Position numbers and translations under genes: made by a program. From Rhynochetos jubatus (Eukaryota; Chordata; Aves; Eurypygiformes; Rhynochetidae): DNA of 64,000 nt. Shown in pieces: positions 27,254 through 40,092 of this stretch (positions are counted from its first letter, which is position 1; each line of letters begins with the position of its first letter). Below the pieces are notes generated by a model. It had not been told where the DNA came from. It saw only the letters and a program-made list of their open reading frames with translations, and searched no databases. The stretch covers positions 4,382,589-4,446,588 of the forward strand of contig CM050652.1 of NCBI GenBank assembly GCA_027574665.1, given 5' to 3'.

Positions 27254-27807
27254 TGTTGTGGCTTAACTTGGCAGGCAGCTAAACGCCATACAGCCGTTCA
27301 CTCCCTCTCCACCCTTCCACTGGGATGGGGAAGAGAAACAAGAAAAAAAGTGAAATTTGTGGGTTGAGAGAAAGATAGTTTATTAGGTCAGAAAAGGAAG
27401 GGAAAATAACGACAATAATAACAACAACAATGATAAAACAATATAAAAAACAAGTGATACACAATGCAGTGTCTCACTGCCAAGCCAGTTCCCAGATAGA
27501 GGCTCCCAGCCAACTACCTCCCTAGTTTATACACTGAGCATGACATCACACTGTATGGAATATCCCGTTGGCCAGTTTGGGTCAACTGTCCTGGCTGTGT
27601 CCCCTCCCAGCTTCTTGTGCTCCCCCAGCCTCCTGGCTGTCAGGGCAATATGAGAAGCTAAAAAGTCCTTGACTTAGTGTTAACAGTGCTCAGCAACAAC
27701 TAAAGCGTCAGTGTGTTATCACCATTATTTTAATCCTAAATCCAAAACACAGCACTATACCAGCCACTGGGAAGAAAATTAACTTTATCCCAACCAAAAC
27801 CAGGACA
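27254..27807 (-). mobile_element. Endogenous retrovirus LTR, avian ERV family
   Basis: A 554-base LTR with TG...CA ends. On the minus strand it opens TGTCCTGGTTTTGGTTGGG and closes with CCACAACA. A polyadenylation signal AATAAA (plus-strand 27379-27384) places the transcribed strand as minus. It is the same family as the LTR at 46473-47942. No matching target-site duplication could be seen at its ends. It is broken and old. No recognisable gag, pol or env lies next to it, although a 100-codon minus-strand open frame enters it from the 28038 side, so it may be the 3' LTR of a largely deleted provirus or simply a solo LTR. Confidence 0.88.
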
Positions 27808-29331
27808 GTTGCCAATCCACTCACTAGCTACAGCCTGGATCTGGCCTTCTTCCTGCAACCTAATCCGTAAGGTATCACTATTATTATGGCACAGATCTGT
27901 TTCCCTGTCCTTTGTCAGGCTGAGCCCATTAACAAGCGTTTGTACCCCTTGCTCAAATAACATGCTTTGCCTGTCTGAAACCAGTTTGTTCAGCTTGGGC
28001 AGGGAATGTTTTTCTGTTTGTGCAATACTCTGCAGCATAAAGGGAGAAAGGGGAAGTGATCACTTGTAACCGGGCACTGGACACTATAATAAGCAGAGAA
28101 TGACGATACATGTGAGGCTGAAAGGAAGACAGGAAGTGCTTGTTTGTACATGAGTAGGTTTTATTCTAATTCATGTGACATATGACCACATTAGTCTGAG
28201 GTCAGGCAGTGGCACCCTAGAGCAGTGAGCACTCTGAAGGCCATAGCAGAATAGAGATGAATTACCAGGATATCTCCATCCAACCTTCCAGAGATGCAGT
28301 CAGGCATCAATCAGTCTTCCAAAGCAGTTCAGTGATCAAACTGTAGACCACAGAAAAACCAAAAGGATAATTTTCATATGTGTGTGTGCGACTTTCGCTT
28401 TGAATCCTTCTGTGCTCAATTTGGCACAAAGAGAACAGACCAGCCACTGCTCAACCCAGCTGGGCAGATGAAGTGAAAAGTCAAGGTCTTCACTTGCAAA
28501 TTAAGAGTGATTTAATGACTGCCTCCTAGTGGAGAGTGTGTAAGCCAACTGTTTCATGGTTATATTTGGAATGCCACCCAATAACATAATATGGGATATG
28601 CTTGCTTCTGGTAGGTGTCTCAGATGTTATAATAATTTAGGCAACATCCTTGACATTAGTAAGAACTAGTTATCATGCAGGGAGTTTCAGTTTCACTGTG
28701 ATCGCCTTATCTGAATACAAATCTGAACCCTCTGCACATTGCCAGATATAGCTTAGGACACAAAAATACCTCACATGCTGTTTATTGCCGTACCACCTAA
28801 TCATGTTTTTCTAAGATATTTTATCACTGGCAGGTTTACTGCTTCCTAGGATAGAATAACAGTGATTTGGGTTTAGCCTTTGCTGTCATGGATTTGAGTG
28901 TCAACAAGGTCACTAGAACAGTCCCCAGTACTGGTCCAAGGAGGAATCTCAGACATCCTAAAGATTTTTCACATTCTCAGCTGCTGTAATCTGAAAAGAG
29001 TAATGCTATGCTTTGTCCTGGGTGAGGGTCCTTCTTTAAAACAATAAGTACTTCATTAATGATATGCTCCTCATTGTGAATTAGGAACCCATTGTGCGTG
29101 GTGTTGTACGTTATGACAAAAGTCTGACTCCAAAATCTGAATCTCAGATATCTAACTCCAACAAATCACATAGGGTCAGTGGAGACTGGCAGGTGCACTA
29201 TGGGTGGCTTCACATACAGTATAGGTTTGCCACTCAAAATCTTCTCCATTTGGGTTAGGCAGATCTTCATGTCTTTCCATAGCTGTTGATCTGAAAGGTA
29301 CATTTCAGAACAGAGATCCTGCAAGGTGGAT

Positions 29332-29389
29332 GTCAGCTGAACAACAACTGGAAAGTGTCAGCTGAACAACAACTGGAAAGTGTCAGCTG
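29332..29389. repeat. 25-bp tandem repeat
   Basis: The 25-base unit GTCAGCTGAACAACAACTGG plus AAAGT occurs twice without change (29332-29356, 29357-29381) and begins a third time (GTCAGCTG). The identity of the copies suggests a recent duplication. Confidence 0.9.
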
Positions 29390-31449
29390 CATCACAGACT
29401 GGAAAACTGGCAGCTTCTGATCCTGGAAACCCACAAGTTTTTTTTCCTGCATCTGGAAATATTCATGCAATCACAGCACTAGTAACCTGGTCTTGATCAC
29501 TCCCAGCAGCAGGTTAGCCTGATGATTTAAAGAAATCATCATCTCCAAACTCTTTCTACTGGATATAGTGGCATATGAACAGTTCCAGTAGGAATTCCCT
29601 GTTACAGGTGAAGTTGAGCTCCACTATGGAGTGACGTTCTCCCAGTATGTGCATAGGTAAAGCTGAATAGTTCAGATGATGGAAAGTTTATTGGGAGATT
29701 CTTGATCAAACTCTTGCTGTAAAACCCTCAAACTTCCACCCCCTACAAACTTCGAGCAAATGAACTTTTCTCTGAGCATGGGAAAGCCAACATTTCCAAT
29801 GGCAATTTGTTATTGGAGTTTGTGGGCAGTTTTTTGTTTTTATTCCCCCAGGATGGAAAAAAAAAAAACAGTATAAAGCTATTGACTTTTAAAGTAATCC
29901 TTGCTGTCAACATAGGCCAAGCAGGCTTTGACTTCAAAAAATTTATAGGGATTTGCACACCTTATTTCAAGTGTCATACCATGATCTTGACTCCATGCTG
30001 CAAGTTGTTTAATTAGCCACATTAATCCACTAAGTGATGGCAAAATGTTTAGTAATGATGTCTAACTGGGGCATTGCAAAGGAACTTTGTTGTTTAATTA
30101 GGAGATAATTGATGATAGTGCAGGGAGTACCGGGTTATAAAAGGGTTTTGCATGTCAATTGGGCTTGTGCTGAGCTCAATACAATAGCTTTTAAATGGCC
30201 TGTTCAAACTAATTGCCATTACTATGGTAGATAGATTTAAGAGGGGCCATTATTCATGAAAAATTTTATTTTAGCATTCCTTTAGATCTAGCTAATTAGA
30301 CATAGCCATAATGAAAGTTACCTGGAAGGACTGGAGAGGTGGTGAATTAGCCATCTGACATGGAATTAGCTATAGTGATTGCACTGAGTGAGGAATCAGC
30401 TCCATGAGGGACCTTGGACATGGAACTGTTGAGGTTTCATCTTTCTACTGCTTTTAATGTAGCTAGGATTTAGAAGCCTGAATACTCATGTGAATCTGGG
30501 CTGTGGGATCCAGTTATGTCCTTGGTGCTGAGGATGGTTGTGTGTTGGCTGAGATGGTGATGACTCTCAAAGTCAAGGTCCTCTTTTAGCCATTTCCACC
30601 ATGGAAGTACTTCTGAGTGAGCTAAGCCCTCCCAAAGTCAGTGGCTGTCTCTTCATGGACTTTGAGGGTTTCTGTCTTGAGCCCTAAAGAAGGCCTGAAG
30701 AGCAAAGCCTAGACAGAAAAGGTGCTAAAGACAACTGGGAGAGGAGAAGGCCAGCTGTGGATCCCTCAAGTCCCTTGAGGTTTGAGATTGAAAGGAGGAT
30801 CCTGGTGGGCCGTGCCACAGCATTAGATTGTCAGTGGGAAAAATATCTGTTACAGAGCTCTGCTGTGCACAAGGAAGCTCAAGTGACACTATCCTTTCCT
30901 ACCAACCACAGTTCAGTGACGTGGCTTCACTGCTACTCCATGACCTGGCAGAGCACGGCCACTGTTTGCAGCTTCACCACACAATTTGCAAAGGCAAAAG
31001 AATATATGCGGGAGATGAACTGGTGTTACGTGTGCTTGGCATCAAGAAACACATAGAAAAAGCAAGTATTTGAAGGCAATACCTCTAATAATTGTCACGG
31101 CATTTCAGTAGCTTCTAATGATTGCTACAGTTTTGCTAAAGACAGAAATTTGGCAGCCCTGCTTTGCCTGGGTTGACTCAAATGGGTGGGATTCGTTTCC
31201 TCTGACTTTAGTTATCTCCCTGTGAGGAGGCTGCTGAGGCTTCATGGTTGTCGTTGGAGATGTCGTCAGTAGTGGAATTTAAAGTGCAGTTTAATTGACT
31301 GAACATGGACATTTACTTCAGAGTGGGATAAACTGCACCATGAATGTCATTGATTGTCTGCCTTCCTGTCACATATGCAATCAAACTTCATCCTCTTACC
31401 ATACAATCTGTTTCAGCATCTCATTCTCTTTACCACTAGAATGGTAAAT

Positions 31450-31487
31450 ATGATTTTTCATTAACCACTAGATGATTTTTCATTAAC
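31450..31487. repeat. 22-bp-period direct repeat
   Basis: ATGATTTTTCATTAAC occurs at 31450-31465 and again at 31472-31487, separated by CACTAG. A small local duplication. Confidence 0.8.
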
Positions 31488-31714
31488 ATCCAACCAAAAT
31501 CCATCACCATAAAGCTGAAGGCTCTGACTTCTTATTCTGTGATACAACACAGACCTATAAAACCATGAGTGTGATTGAGAAAACATGGAAGGGATGATTG
31601 CCCAAAGTCTTTTCTGGTACAAGAACTTCAAATTATCAAATTATATGAAAGTAATACGTTCAAGCAAACATGCAGATGTAGTTTTTCATGCAGCATGCAA
31701 GACTTGTAGTTAAG

Positions 31715-31873
31715 TTGCAAAACTTCTCACTGGAGGATGTTGTGACCACTGAAAGCTTAGGCAGGCTTAAAAAGCACTTAGACAAAAAATCCCCTGGGGG
31801 TTATTAAATTCCAGTAGACCGTCTCTGGCTTAGGAAGTCCTGGGAATACAAGTTCCTGGAGGCTGAGAGTATC
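31715..31873 (+). mobile_element. Ancient CR1-family 3' remnant
   Basis: AACTTCTCACTGGAGGATGT, then GCAGGCTTAAAAAGCACTTA, GACAAAAAATCCCCTGGGGG and TTATTAAATTCCAG match in order the 3' part of an old sauropsid CR1 in which a wish for ATTGGACAAAT is followed by GGGTTATTAAAT. Strongly diverged and probably older than the avian-type copies. Boundaries uncertain. Confidence 0.6.
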
Positions 31874-34671
31874 AAAGGAAGTATTAATGTGTGTTTGCCT
31901 ATTATCATTTTCCTTAGTTCATTTGCCATTAGTAACTCTCAGAGACTGGCCGTCCTCTTGCCTGCACTGAATTTGTCTTGTCTTAGTTGCTCCAATTCAG
32001 TCTGCTTTTTCCTTGTAGATGATGTTTTCTTAGCTTCCAAGGTTTTCTTGCCATCCTTTCCAGTTCCTCACCTTTCTTGAGGAGTAGGCTTCAGGCTGAA
32101 CCTCAGCCTTCATGGGTACCAAGCCGACACCAAATACAACAGGTTTATGTCACTTTTCTTTTTTTTTTTTTTGTCAGTCTGTGCTATCATTTCTATACCC
32201 CAAAGTGTTGTTTCCTTCGGGTATAAATATCTCCCATGAACAGAAGTAGGCTGGTGTAAATCTCTGGTATGCACATCAGTGTGATATAAGAACATCTGCT
32301 CCGCCAGCATGGGGGAACGGGAAGGATTTGAAGTCCTGTGACCTTCCCAGGTAAATCCATTCCTGTGAAGATATGGCTATCCACCTCTAGTTGTCCTCAC
32401 CATATACCACCCCATCGCTGGCAAATGTGGCTGGTATACTGAGCAGCTGGGATAGAAATGTCAGTTATATGGTTAAAGGGCCAGTGGATGGGGATAGTAC
32501 ATATGCATTTAATTCCTGCAGCTGCTAGAGACTTTATGTATGATCTCCCTCTCTTGATAGCTGAATTTATCCCATACCTGTGCCTCCACACCTGACTTGC
32601 CTGTTAGGCTCGTCAAAGACCCTGGGTGCTGGCACCTCTCTATGTTAGTCTTATGTCTAATTTGTTTCTGATGTTTTATTCAGCAAGATCCCAAGCCTGG
32701 AGCTCTTGACACTTCATGAAGTGTAAGATCCAGATCCAAATTTCAACTTTCAGGCTTGGGGCCATTTTCTACTTATGAGACAGATGTCATTTACATATAC
32801 GTTTTTGGCTTCAAAATTATATGATCCTCTGAATCAGATAGATCTAATGAAGAACATTTATTTCAGGACACTTTCTAATAATTCCCAGCTACATTTTATA
32901 GCAGATACTGTGTTCTAACAAATATGCTTTATAGAGGCATTGCCTTCCAGTGCTTCTGAAATCTTTTAGTGGGTGGAATATGATTATAAGGAAAAAATAT
33001 GTAAAATATCCAAAGGTTAAAGCAGACAGTCGTTTTGAGGTATTTTGAGATCTGAACATCTTGATCTTTGTGATAATTTGTATTCAGACATGCTATGTTT
33101 GCATGAAAAAGCTTAAAAAGAAAGTTAGTAAAATACTTTAGGGACTAACTGGTTGGCTGTGAAGTGCCAGACTGCTCTTTAACTTTTCTCGGCATTTACA
33201 GGATTATCGCTTGCTGGGTTGCACTTAAATGTCACATTCTCAGCAGAAAATGGAGCTGCTTTTGTAGCAGCGTGCCTGGACTCTGAGGGTGCCAGACAGT
33301 GGCTCTGTCGTAGGTGTCTCATGCAATGTTAGACATGCTTGAGTATCATACTATCACACTCAGTTTCTAGCCACACATCCAGAAGGGCACAAGTCCTGCG
33401 TAGCCAGCCTTACCTGAATGTCTCAGACACCCTGGGCATCTCAGACGGCTCCAGGCATCTATGTTTAGGTAAGTGAAACAAACCCTGACTCTTTCTCATG
33501 AGAATTCAATTAATTAATTAATGCTTTAGGAGCATTCCACTGGAATACAGAAATGAAGTAGTCATTGAAAACATGATCCATGTTTTTCATTGAAATGTCC
33601 ATCCCCAGGTCCTTCCCCACACTTCTTGATTCTACCCTGCAGTACCCTGACATCATTAGTTTTCAGAGTTGACAGTCTGTGGCAGGCAATCATACAAACT
33701 CCCTCACTCAGAGGCTGATTGAGGCTCATTGAAAGTGCAGGATATGAATTGGGATCATAAGTCCCTCCCACTTCCCAATCTTACACCTGCAGTCAGAAAT
33801 CAGATTGTTTTATCAGGTACAAACCAAAATCCTGCAATACAATTCTCCTGGAAGGCAAAAAATTCATTGACCCATTCTCTGACATCTGAACAATGCTCTT
33901 CATCATGTTTGGTGGAGGTAACATCCTGTCTCCTTTTGTATTTTCACTGCTGATTTCTATCATGATCTTTCATGATTAGGCACCACCCACGTTCCAGTCA
34001 AATACACTGGTTTCTTCCTCTCCCCAGAATATCAGCTGGCCTCCCTCCCCCTCAAGGAAATGAATATTTGATGTTGGTGGGGGAATTGTTTTAGACTGGG
34101 GAAAATGTGTGCTGTCCAGATGCTGCAGACTACACGAGAGCCGCCGGAGGGGTTTTTTTGGGCTTCTTCTCTGTAACCACCCCCTACAGCCACTGTCCCA
34201 TGACTGCAAAGCTGGCAATTGTACAGCTTAAATTGTTGTGCAGTGGTGTGAAGCGGGGGATAAAGCACCCAGCTCAGGAAATCTGGGGTCGTCTTCCCTT
34301 TGACAGAGAAAGTTCCCTGCCTCAGTTAACTCCTTTTCCACAGAAAGAGAATGCAGCTCTGGGGTAGGTTATTTTCAAGCTGACAGTTTAAGGAAGAAAG
34401 AAGTCATTCCATGAATTACCTGTGGATTTGCTGCAGTGGACTGATTTCTTTCACCCGCTTGCAGGGCTGAAGCAGCAGCACAGAGGTTTCTCCTGTGTGA
34501 ATTCTCCAAGGTCTAATAAGGGTTGTGTTTACAACCACAGTCTTTGTAGATGGGGATGGGTCTCCGTCTTCTACTGTCTGCGTCTTTCTGTGAAATGTGA
34601 AATACTCAGAATCCTCGGTCTGATCCTTTTCAAGCTGTCCCAGAATTGTGGAGCAAGGGACAGACCCAGGA

Positions 34672-34875
34672 CATAGAATCAGAAAATGGGTTGGGTTGGA
34701 AAGGACCTTAAAGATCATCCAGTTCCAACCCCCCTGCCATGGGCAGGGACACCCTCCGCTAGACCAGGTTGCTCCAAGCCTCATCCAGCCTGGCCTTGAA
34801 GACATCCAGGGATGGAGCACCCACAGCTTCTCTGGGAAATCTGTGCCAGTACCTCCCCACTCTCTTTGTGAAGGC
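34672..34875 (-). mobile_element. CR1 LINE 3' fragment, antisense
   Basis: Starts CATAGAATCAGAAAATGGG and runs through GGACCTTAAAGATCATCCAG and CATGGGCAGGGACACCCTCC to CCACTCTCTTTGTGAAGG. About 200 bases of the CR1 3' end in antisense, close to consensus. Confidence 0.94.
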
Positions 34876-36997
34876 TCCACAAGCCTTATTGCTTTGTGAA
34901 ACAAGGCTGAGACATGGCACCAAGCACGTGCTCCAGAGGAAGTATTGCCCAGTAAGGCTACGCAGGTCCTTTGGCCTGTCTTGAGGAACCAAGTATTTGC
35001 ATGGCCAAAATGTTTTAGCACAGCCAGAGGTGGATAGAAACACGGGATAATGGAGTGGAAGGAGGAACTGGGAGTCAACTTCAACATCTAAAGGGAGTCT
35101 TCAGACCACAAATGGGGCAAGGAATAAAAGGTGGTTTTCTGATTTAGACTGCCCATACGTGGGCATCCATGAACATTGTTTCTTAACCAGCATCTGTTCC
35201 CTTGTGGCCTTTGGTCTCACTGAGGTTGTTTCTGTGTGGAGATTCACCTAAAATTTGTATTAATCCCTGATCCTGCACTAGTGACTGTATCTAGACTGTT
35301 AAATCAAACCCGACACCAGTCACCTGTCCTGGGACTGGTTCCTCACTACATCCACACCACATTGCACTTGACCCTGGCCCTTCTCCATGACATGTCTTAT
35401 GTTGGCATGGACCTGAGACAGGTTTGTTATCTGCATTATCTTTTTTATCTCTGTACCTTTGTTATCTTGTTTTCAAGTCAAGGTCACAACAATGAGGCTG
35501 CAGTAGAGCCTGCTAGAGTTGTGCTTCATAGAGAGAACCCGACAGCAAATGTTTTATACCCTGGGACGTGGCATGAGGATATATTGGTGAGCATGAAGCC
35601 TGCAAGCAGCAGCCTACGCCTTGAGCTTATTCCCTGTCCCCCTTTCATTTTACAACATTTGCAGAGCCAGGACAGCCACTATGGGGATGCTCCTTGCAGT
35701 CTGCCAGTTTGATGTCAAACAACAGAAAACCATTTAGGAGAGGTATAGAAGTGTGATAGACCTCTCTCATACTCCCTCAGCCACCGCTTCAGCATGGAAA
35801 TGAGACCAAGGTTATTGAATTGTTCCTCCTCGGGCTGCTATTCCACACTTTTTTATCTTTGTCATCCTTCTCTGCACCTTTCTTGAGCTGTAAAGTAAAG
35901 CAAACTCTTTCATGTTTTTTCCCAAGTAAGTAAACACAAGACATGAAAGACATGTTTACAGAGAAATCCTCCTTAATGTATTATTCATTTGACTTTTAAT
36001 AGGAGTGTTTCTGTAGCACTGATGTCCCGAGGATATAAGTAACATAAGGTTTGTAGAGAGAGGTAATGTTTTTATTAGAGCAATGGATAGATTTGGGGAA
36101 AAAAAAAATTACCAAGTTGTGGACACAGAAGTCCAGCTTAAAAATCTTTTGTAGAAACTTTTTTGTAAGTAGAAACTTATCTATGTTCCAGCCACTATCT
36201 GGAGTCATACAAGATTTGACATCTTTCCCCAACACTGTTTTTTCTATTTTAAGAAAGGAAAGAACGTGGCTGAGAAGCTCAATACAAAGGTTAAAAGATG
36301 CCAATGCTGTTGACTACCAGCTAATCAACCTAAAGCAGTCTTGCCAATACAAATTGCTGGGAAGATGCATTTCTTTCATTGATAGGCTGATATATTTTAG
36401 TTTGCCTTTAACCTCCTTTCAGGGACTTACTCTACAAGAGATTATCTGCATCAAAATAAGAGTGTTCATTTGAAAATTTATACTGGCTTTACACTTTTGA
36501 TTCCACTTTGCACCTTCAGCATTATCATAGTGGCGGCCTCATGCTGAGAAAATTTAGGCTTGTGAATGTGAATTATAAGCATTTCAGAAGTTAACAGCTC
36601 TGGCTGGTTTAGCCACCCTTCCCCACAGCTAACCAGTGCCTTTCACTACAGAGATTGCTAGAATAGTTTAGAGCAGTGCAGAGGACTGATTTCACAGGAT
36701 CACGACCAGTCTTGCCATTCATTCTGCCAACTCCACTCCAGGGATGGGAATATCTGGTGGAAAGAGAGCAACAGGCAGGAAGAGATGGCAAGATCTGAGA
36801 CACAGCAGAACACACAGCATGATGATTTGTGCTGCTTTCAGGGCTGCTGCAACAAATAAATCTCAGTGGCTGCAATCCCCTTGGGTTCCTGCAAGTTTTT
36901 GAATCATCCCAAGATATTAAATTAAATGAAACAAAACAAGGGGACAGGAACTGAAGAGGAAACCAAAGTATTAGGGAAATGCTTTCAACCAAAGCTC

Positions 36998-37045
36998 GAA
37001 CAGTTTACTGCTTTGAACAGTTTACTACTTGCTTGAACAGTAAAC
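36998..37045. repeat. Short repeats of GAACAGTTTACT
   Basis: GAACAGTTTACT occurs at 36998 and 37015, and the related GAACAGTAAAC at 37035. A small imperfect tandem array with no gene nearby. Confidence 0.7.
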
Positions 37046-39498
37046 ATACCTCCAGACTGGATGCAATGGGCAAGTCCCACTGAGCACAGTCTCCACGTTA
37101 AGGTGAAAGTTGCTGGTTTAATGCAGCCTGGGAAACCTCTGTTTAAGGACTGGACCATCTAGAGGTCATTTTCTCTTTGACTGCAGTAGGTGCCAGGTGG
37201 TTTCCAAGTTTTTTTGAGGAGGGGGCCAGAGGATGGTAACAAGGATCAGGGTGTAGGGAACATGGCCATGGCAAAGGATTGAAGCCATTGAGGATGTTTA
37301 GGTCAAGACAAGTGAGCAGTAAAGCAGGATGTGCCAGCAGCTTTCAAGTAAGACAATACTGGCTAAGAAGAGGTGTATCTCTGTCTGCTGAGGACAAGAC
37401 ACTTTGGCTTGAAGTTGCAGGGAGGGCTGGTTTGTTACACGTTTGGGTGTACTTTCTAATCGTTCCTTGAATCACTGTTTTTTTTTCAAGAAAGATATCC
37501 CCAGTGGCTTCCTGGTCCAACCCTGCCTTTGGCTGTGGCTGTCCTGAGAAGACCAGATTGGTTCAGTTTGGCTGTTGGCTGTGGTTTAACTGATAGCTTT
37601 GAGTGATGTCTTGCTTCAGTTTTGTCCTGACCCTAACTGAGATCTTCAGATTGCACTGCAATTGAAATAATACTGGTAACACAACAATAATAATAATAAA
37701 ATGATACTTTGGTGAGGATATTTAGAGAAACACATCTGTAGAGTTTGTGGTTGAGAAATCATATTGAACTTTTCATCTCAGATTATTAGTTTAGAAATTG
37801 AAAAAGCTTTTTAATGCTAGGACTAGTGATGCATTGGAATAGCTTTCATGGGGGAGGGATAGGAACTCCAATATTTATTTCTCCTTTCAAAATAATTTAG
37901 AGAAACATTTACAGAGAAGGTCTTGGGTAGGGCTGATCTTACATTGTGATAGAGGGATGGAAGGGAGAATCTATTAAGCTCCTGCCAACTCATCTCTTGT
38001 AAAGGTGCCTCCTCTTTCCAGCCTTTTGGATATTATACTTTTAATGATAATCATCATCTGCTTTTTGGGACTGCTAAAATGAAACTAAAAATCCGTGTAT
38101 ATTTTGGGTTGTGTTCTTGGGTGGTGATTTCCTGTGTCTGCTGTGCACTGTATCTGAACTGAAATCAGGTGGAAGGGCTGCAGCTGGGCTGCCCCAGCTC
38201 CCCATCTCCTTTGCTTAGCCTGGAAATTCATCTTGGGAGCGAGCTCCTGAGGAGTGCCAAGTCTTGGCTTCTCAACTGCCAGACGTATGTGTCATGTAGT
38301 TGTCAAAAGATTTTTTAATTTTGTCAAGCCCTAACTTGCAGTTCTGGGTGTTCTTAGGTTTCATTCCAGCTCCTCTTTCCACTTTCTTTTTGCAACGAGT
38401 ATCAGGTGGTCCATTTATGTTGAGGGGAAAATATTGATGTGGACCGTGAGCGGAGTGTGATGGGTAACAGGATAGAGTGAAAGATGATAGAGCCATCATG
38501 ATGCCAGTAAAGCCAACACAATATGTATGCTAGAATGGTCTTTGCAGGTACACAGCAAAGGTTTCTGCAATACTTGTCCTCCCTGAGTTACCCTTATATG
38601 GTGCTGCATATGGTCTGGACAGTGGGAATTCCTCAGCCACATAAGAAAAGCCTTAAATGATGCAGGGATGTGACTGGAGGAAGGTGACAGTGGTCATTTT
38701 GGAGGTTGTTAATATACAACATACCAGCATGGCAGTCAGAGTGGGCTGAGCTCTGGGTATCTGCTGGCAACTTGGGCTTCCATGGGCTGCATTGGATCCA
38801 AACAGGCTGGATAAAGCACAGCTGGACTTATACTAAAGCCTTTAGATATGTCTCCCAGATCCTGCAGGATGTGGGGCCAATGAGTCCATAAAATTGATCT
38901 TATGGGCAAACAGCCATGAATGCTTGCAGCAAATGCAAATCATTCGCTTTAGTTTATTTGGGTTTTCATGCCTCAGGTGATAAGATTAGGTCAATGTTGC
39001 TTATATTTGCTGTCACACAAAATGCAATCAAGTTGAAAACCAACCTTGAATCACTCACTCTTGTGAGCAGTCTTTGAGGAACGCATTTTCTGTGAGAGAG
39101 TCAAGGGTTACAGATGCTACAAGGGAAGAAGGAAGCCTGACTTTCAAAAGAGTAGAGGAGTTTTTATAGCAGTCTCAAGTTACACCATATGAAGTTTTTA
39201 AAGAAAGGGGAAAAAAAAAACATGTTCCCAGCTGAAAAGCCTGGGAATAAATGAAACTAAAATAAACTTCTTCAGCTTCATGCACAGAGGAAGATTATTC
39301 TTCTCTCAGTTGCTCTACTTTCATGCTGATGCAACTCCAAATAATTCATGTCAGTTACTTCTGTTTGTGCCAGTTTTGGGGAGGAGAGATTCAGGCCCAA
39401 GTACTGGGTTGCTGATTGACTCATCTTTTCCATTACAGAGAGAAAAACAGTGAATAGAGTTTTTTAAAGCTGAATTTGGCTTTCAAACTGCAAAACTG

Positions 39499-39543
39499 AT
39501 ATATACACACACATACACGTGTAAGAGTATATACTATGTATAC
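39499..39543. repeat. TA/CA-rich simple repeat
   Basis: ATATATACACACACATACAC followed by GTGTAAGAGTATATACTATG. Short, impure dinucleotide repeat. Confidence 0.7.
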
Positions 39544-40059
39544 ATTCTTATGAGCTTCACTAGAACACATTGGACCCTAGTGGTTTTTTTTGACAGGCTC
39601 CTGAAATGCACCATTTAAAAGGGAATTTATCTGGGAGGCAGGTCTCAAATGTGAAATTTTTGAAGATTTTTTGACAGCATGATATGCCAAAACAAAACTG
39701 GTGATGCAGTAGCTAAAACTGGCTGAATAATGGCACATTCTGGTAACCTATTACTCGTATAGGTTTTTGAGTAGGTATGAATACTCTTCTTCTTGTTTTC
39801 ATGAAATAATTAAAGGAAAGTCTGTTTTCCAGAATATTTATAAAAAAATATGAGGATCAACTCAGACTTCAGCTGTTTGGGCTTATAAATCAAGCCTAGA
39901 GCCCATGAACAGTCCATAATCTTTAAAAAAAGAGAAAAATGTTTCTGTGAATGAATGTTGCCAATATTTATTTGTCCACAAGCTTTCTGGAATAAAATTG
40001 TTCAAATGTCTGCAGGATAGAGCTATTAATTAAATAAGAAGTGATATGGGGTAGTGTAT

Positions 40060-40092
40060 CTGTCTTTCAGAGTTTTGCTGTCTTTCAGAGTT
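40060..40092. repeat. 18-bp-period duplication
   Basis: CTGTCTTTCAGAGTT occurs at 40060 and 40078. Each copy contains a potential splice acceptor (CTTTCAG), but no coding frame with a donor follows. Confidence 0.75.

Noticed and set aside
33355-33470. Open stretch ending at a good GTAAGT donor (TTTAG|GTAAGT)
   Set aside because: No convincing acceptor at the start; the peptide is unremarkable.
35236-35712. 158-codon plus-strand frame
   Set aside because: No recognisable domain; it lies just after a CR1 in otherwise non-coding sequence.
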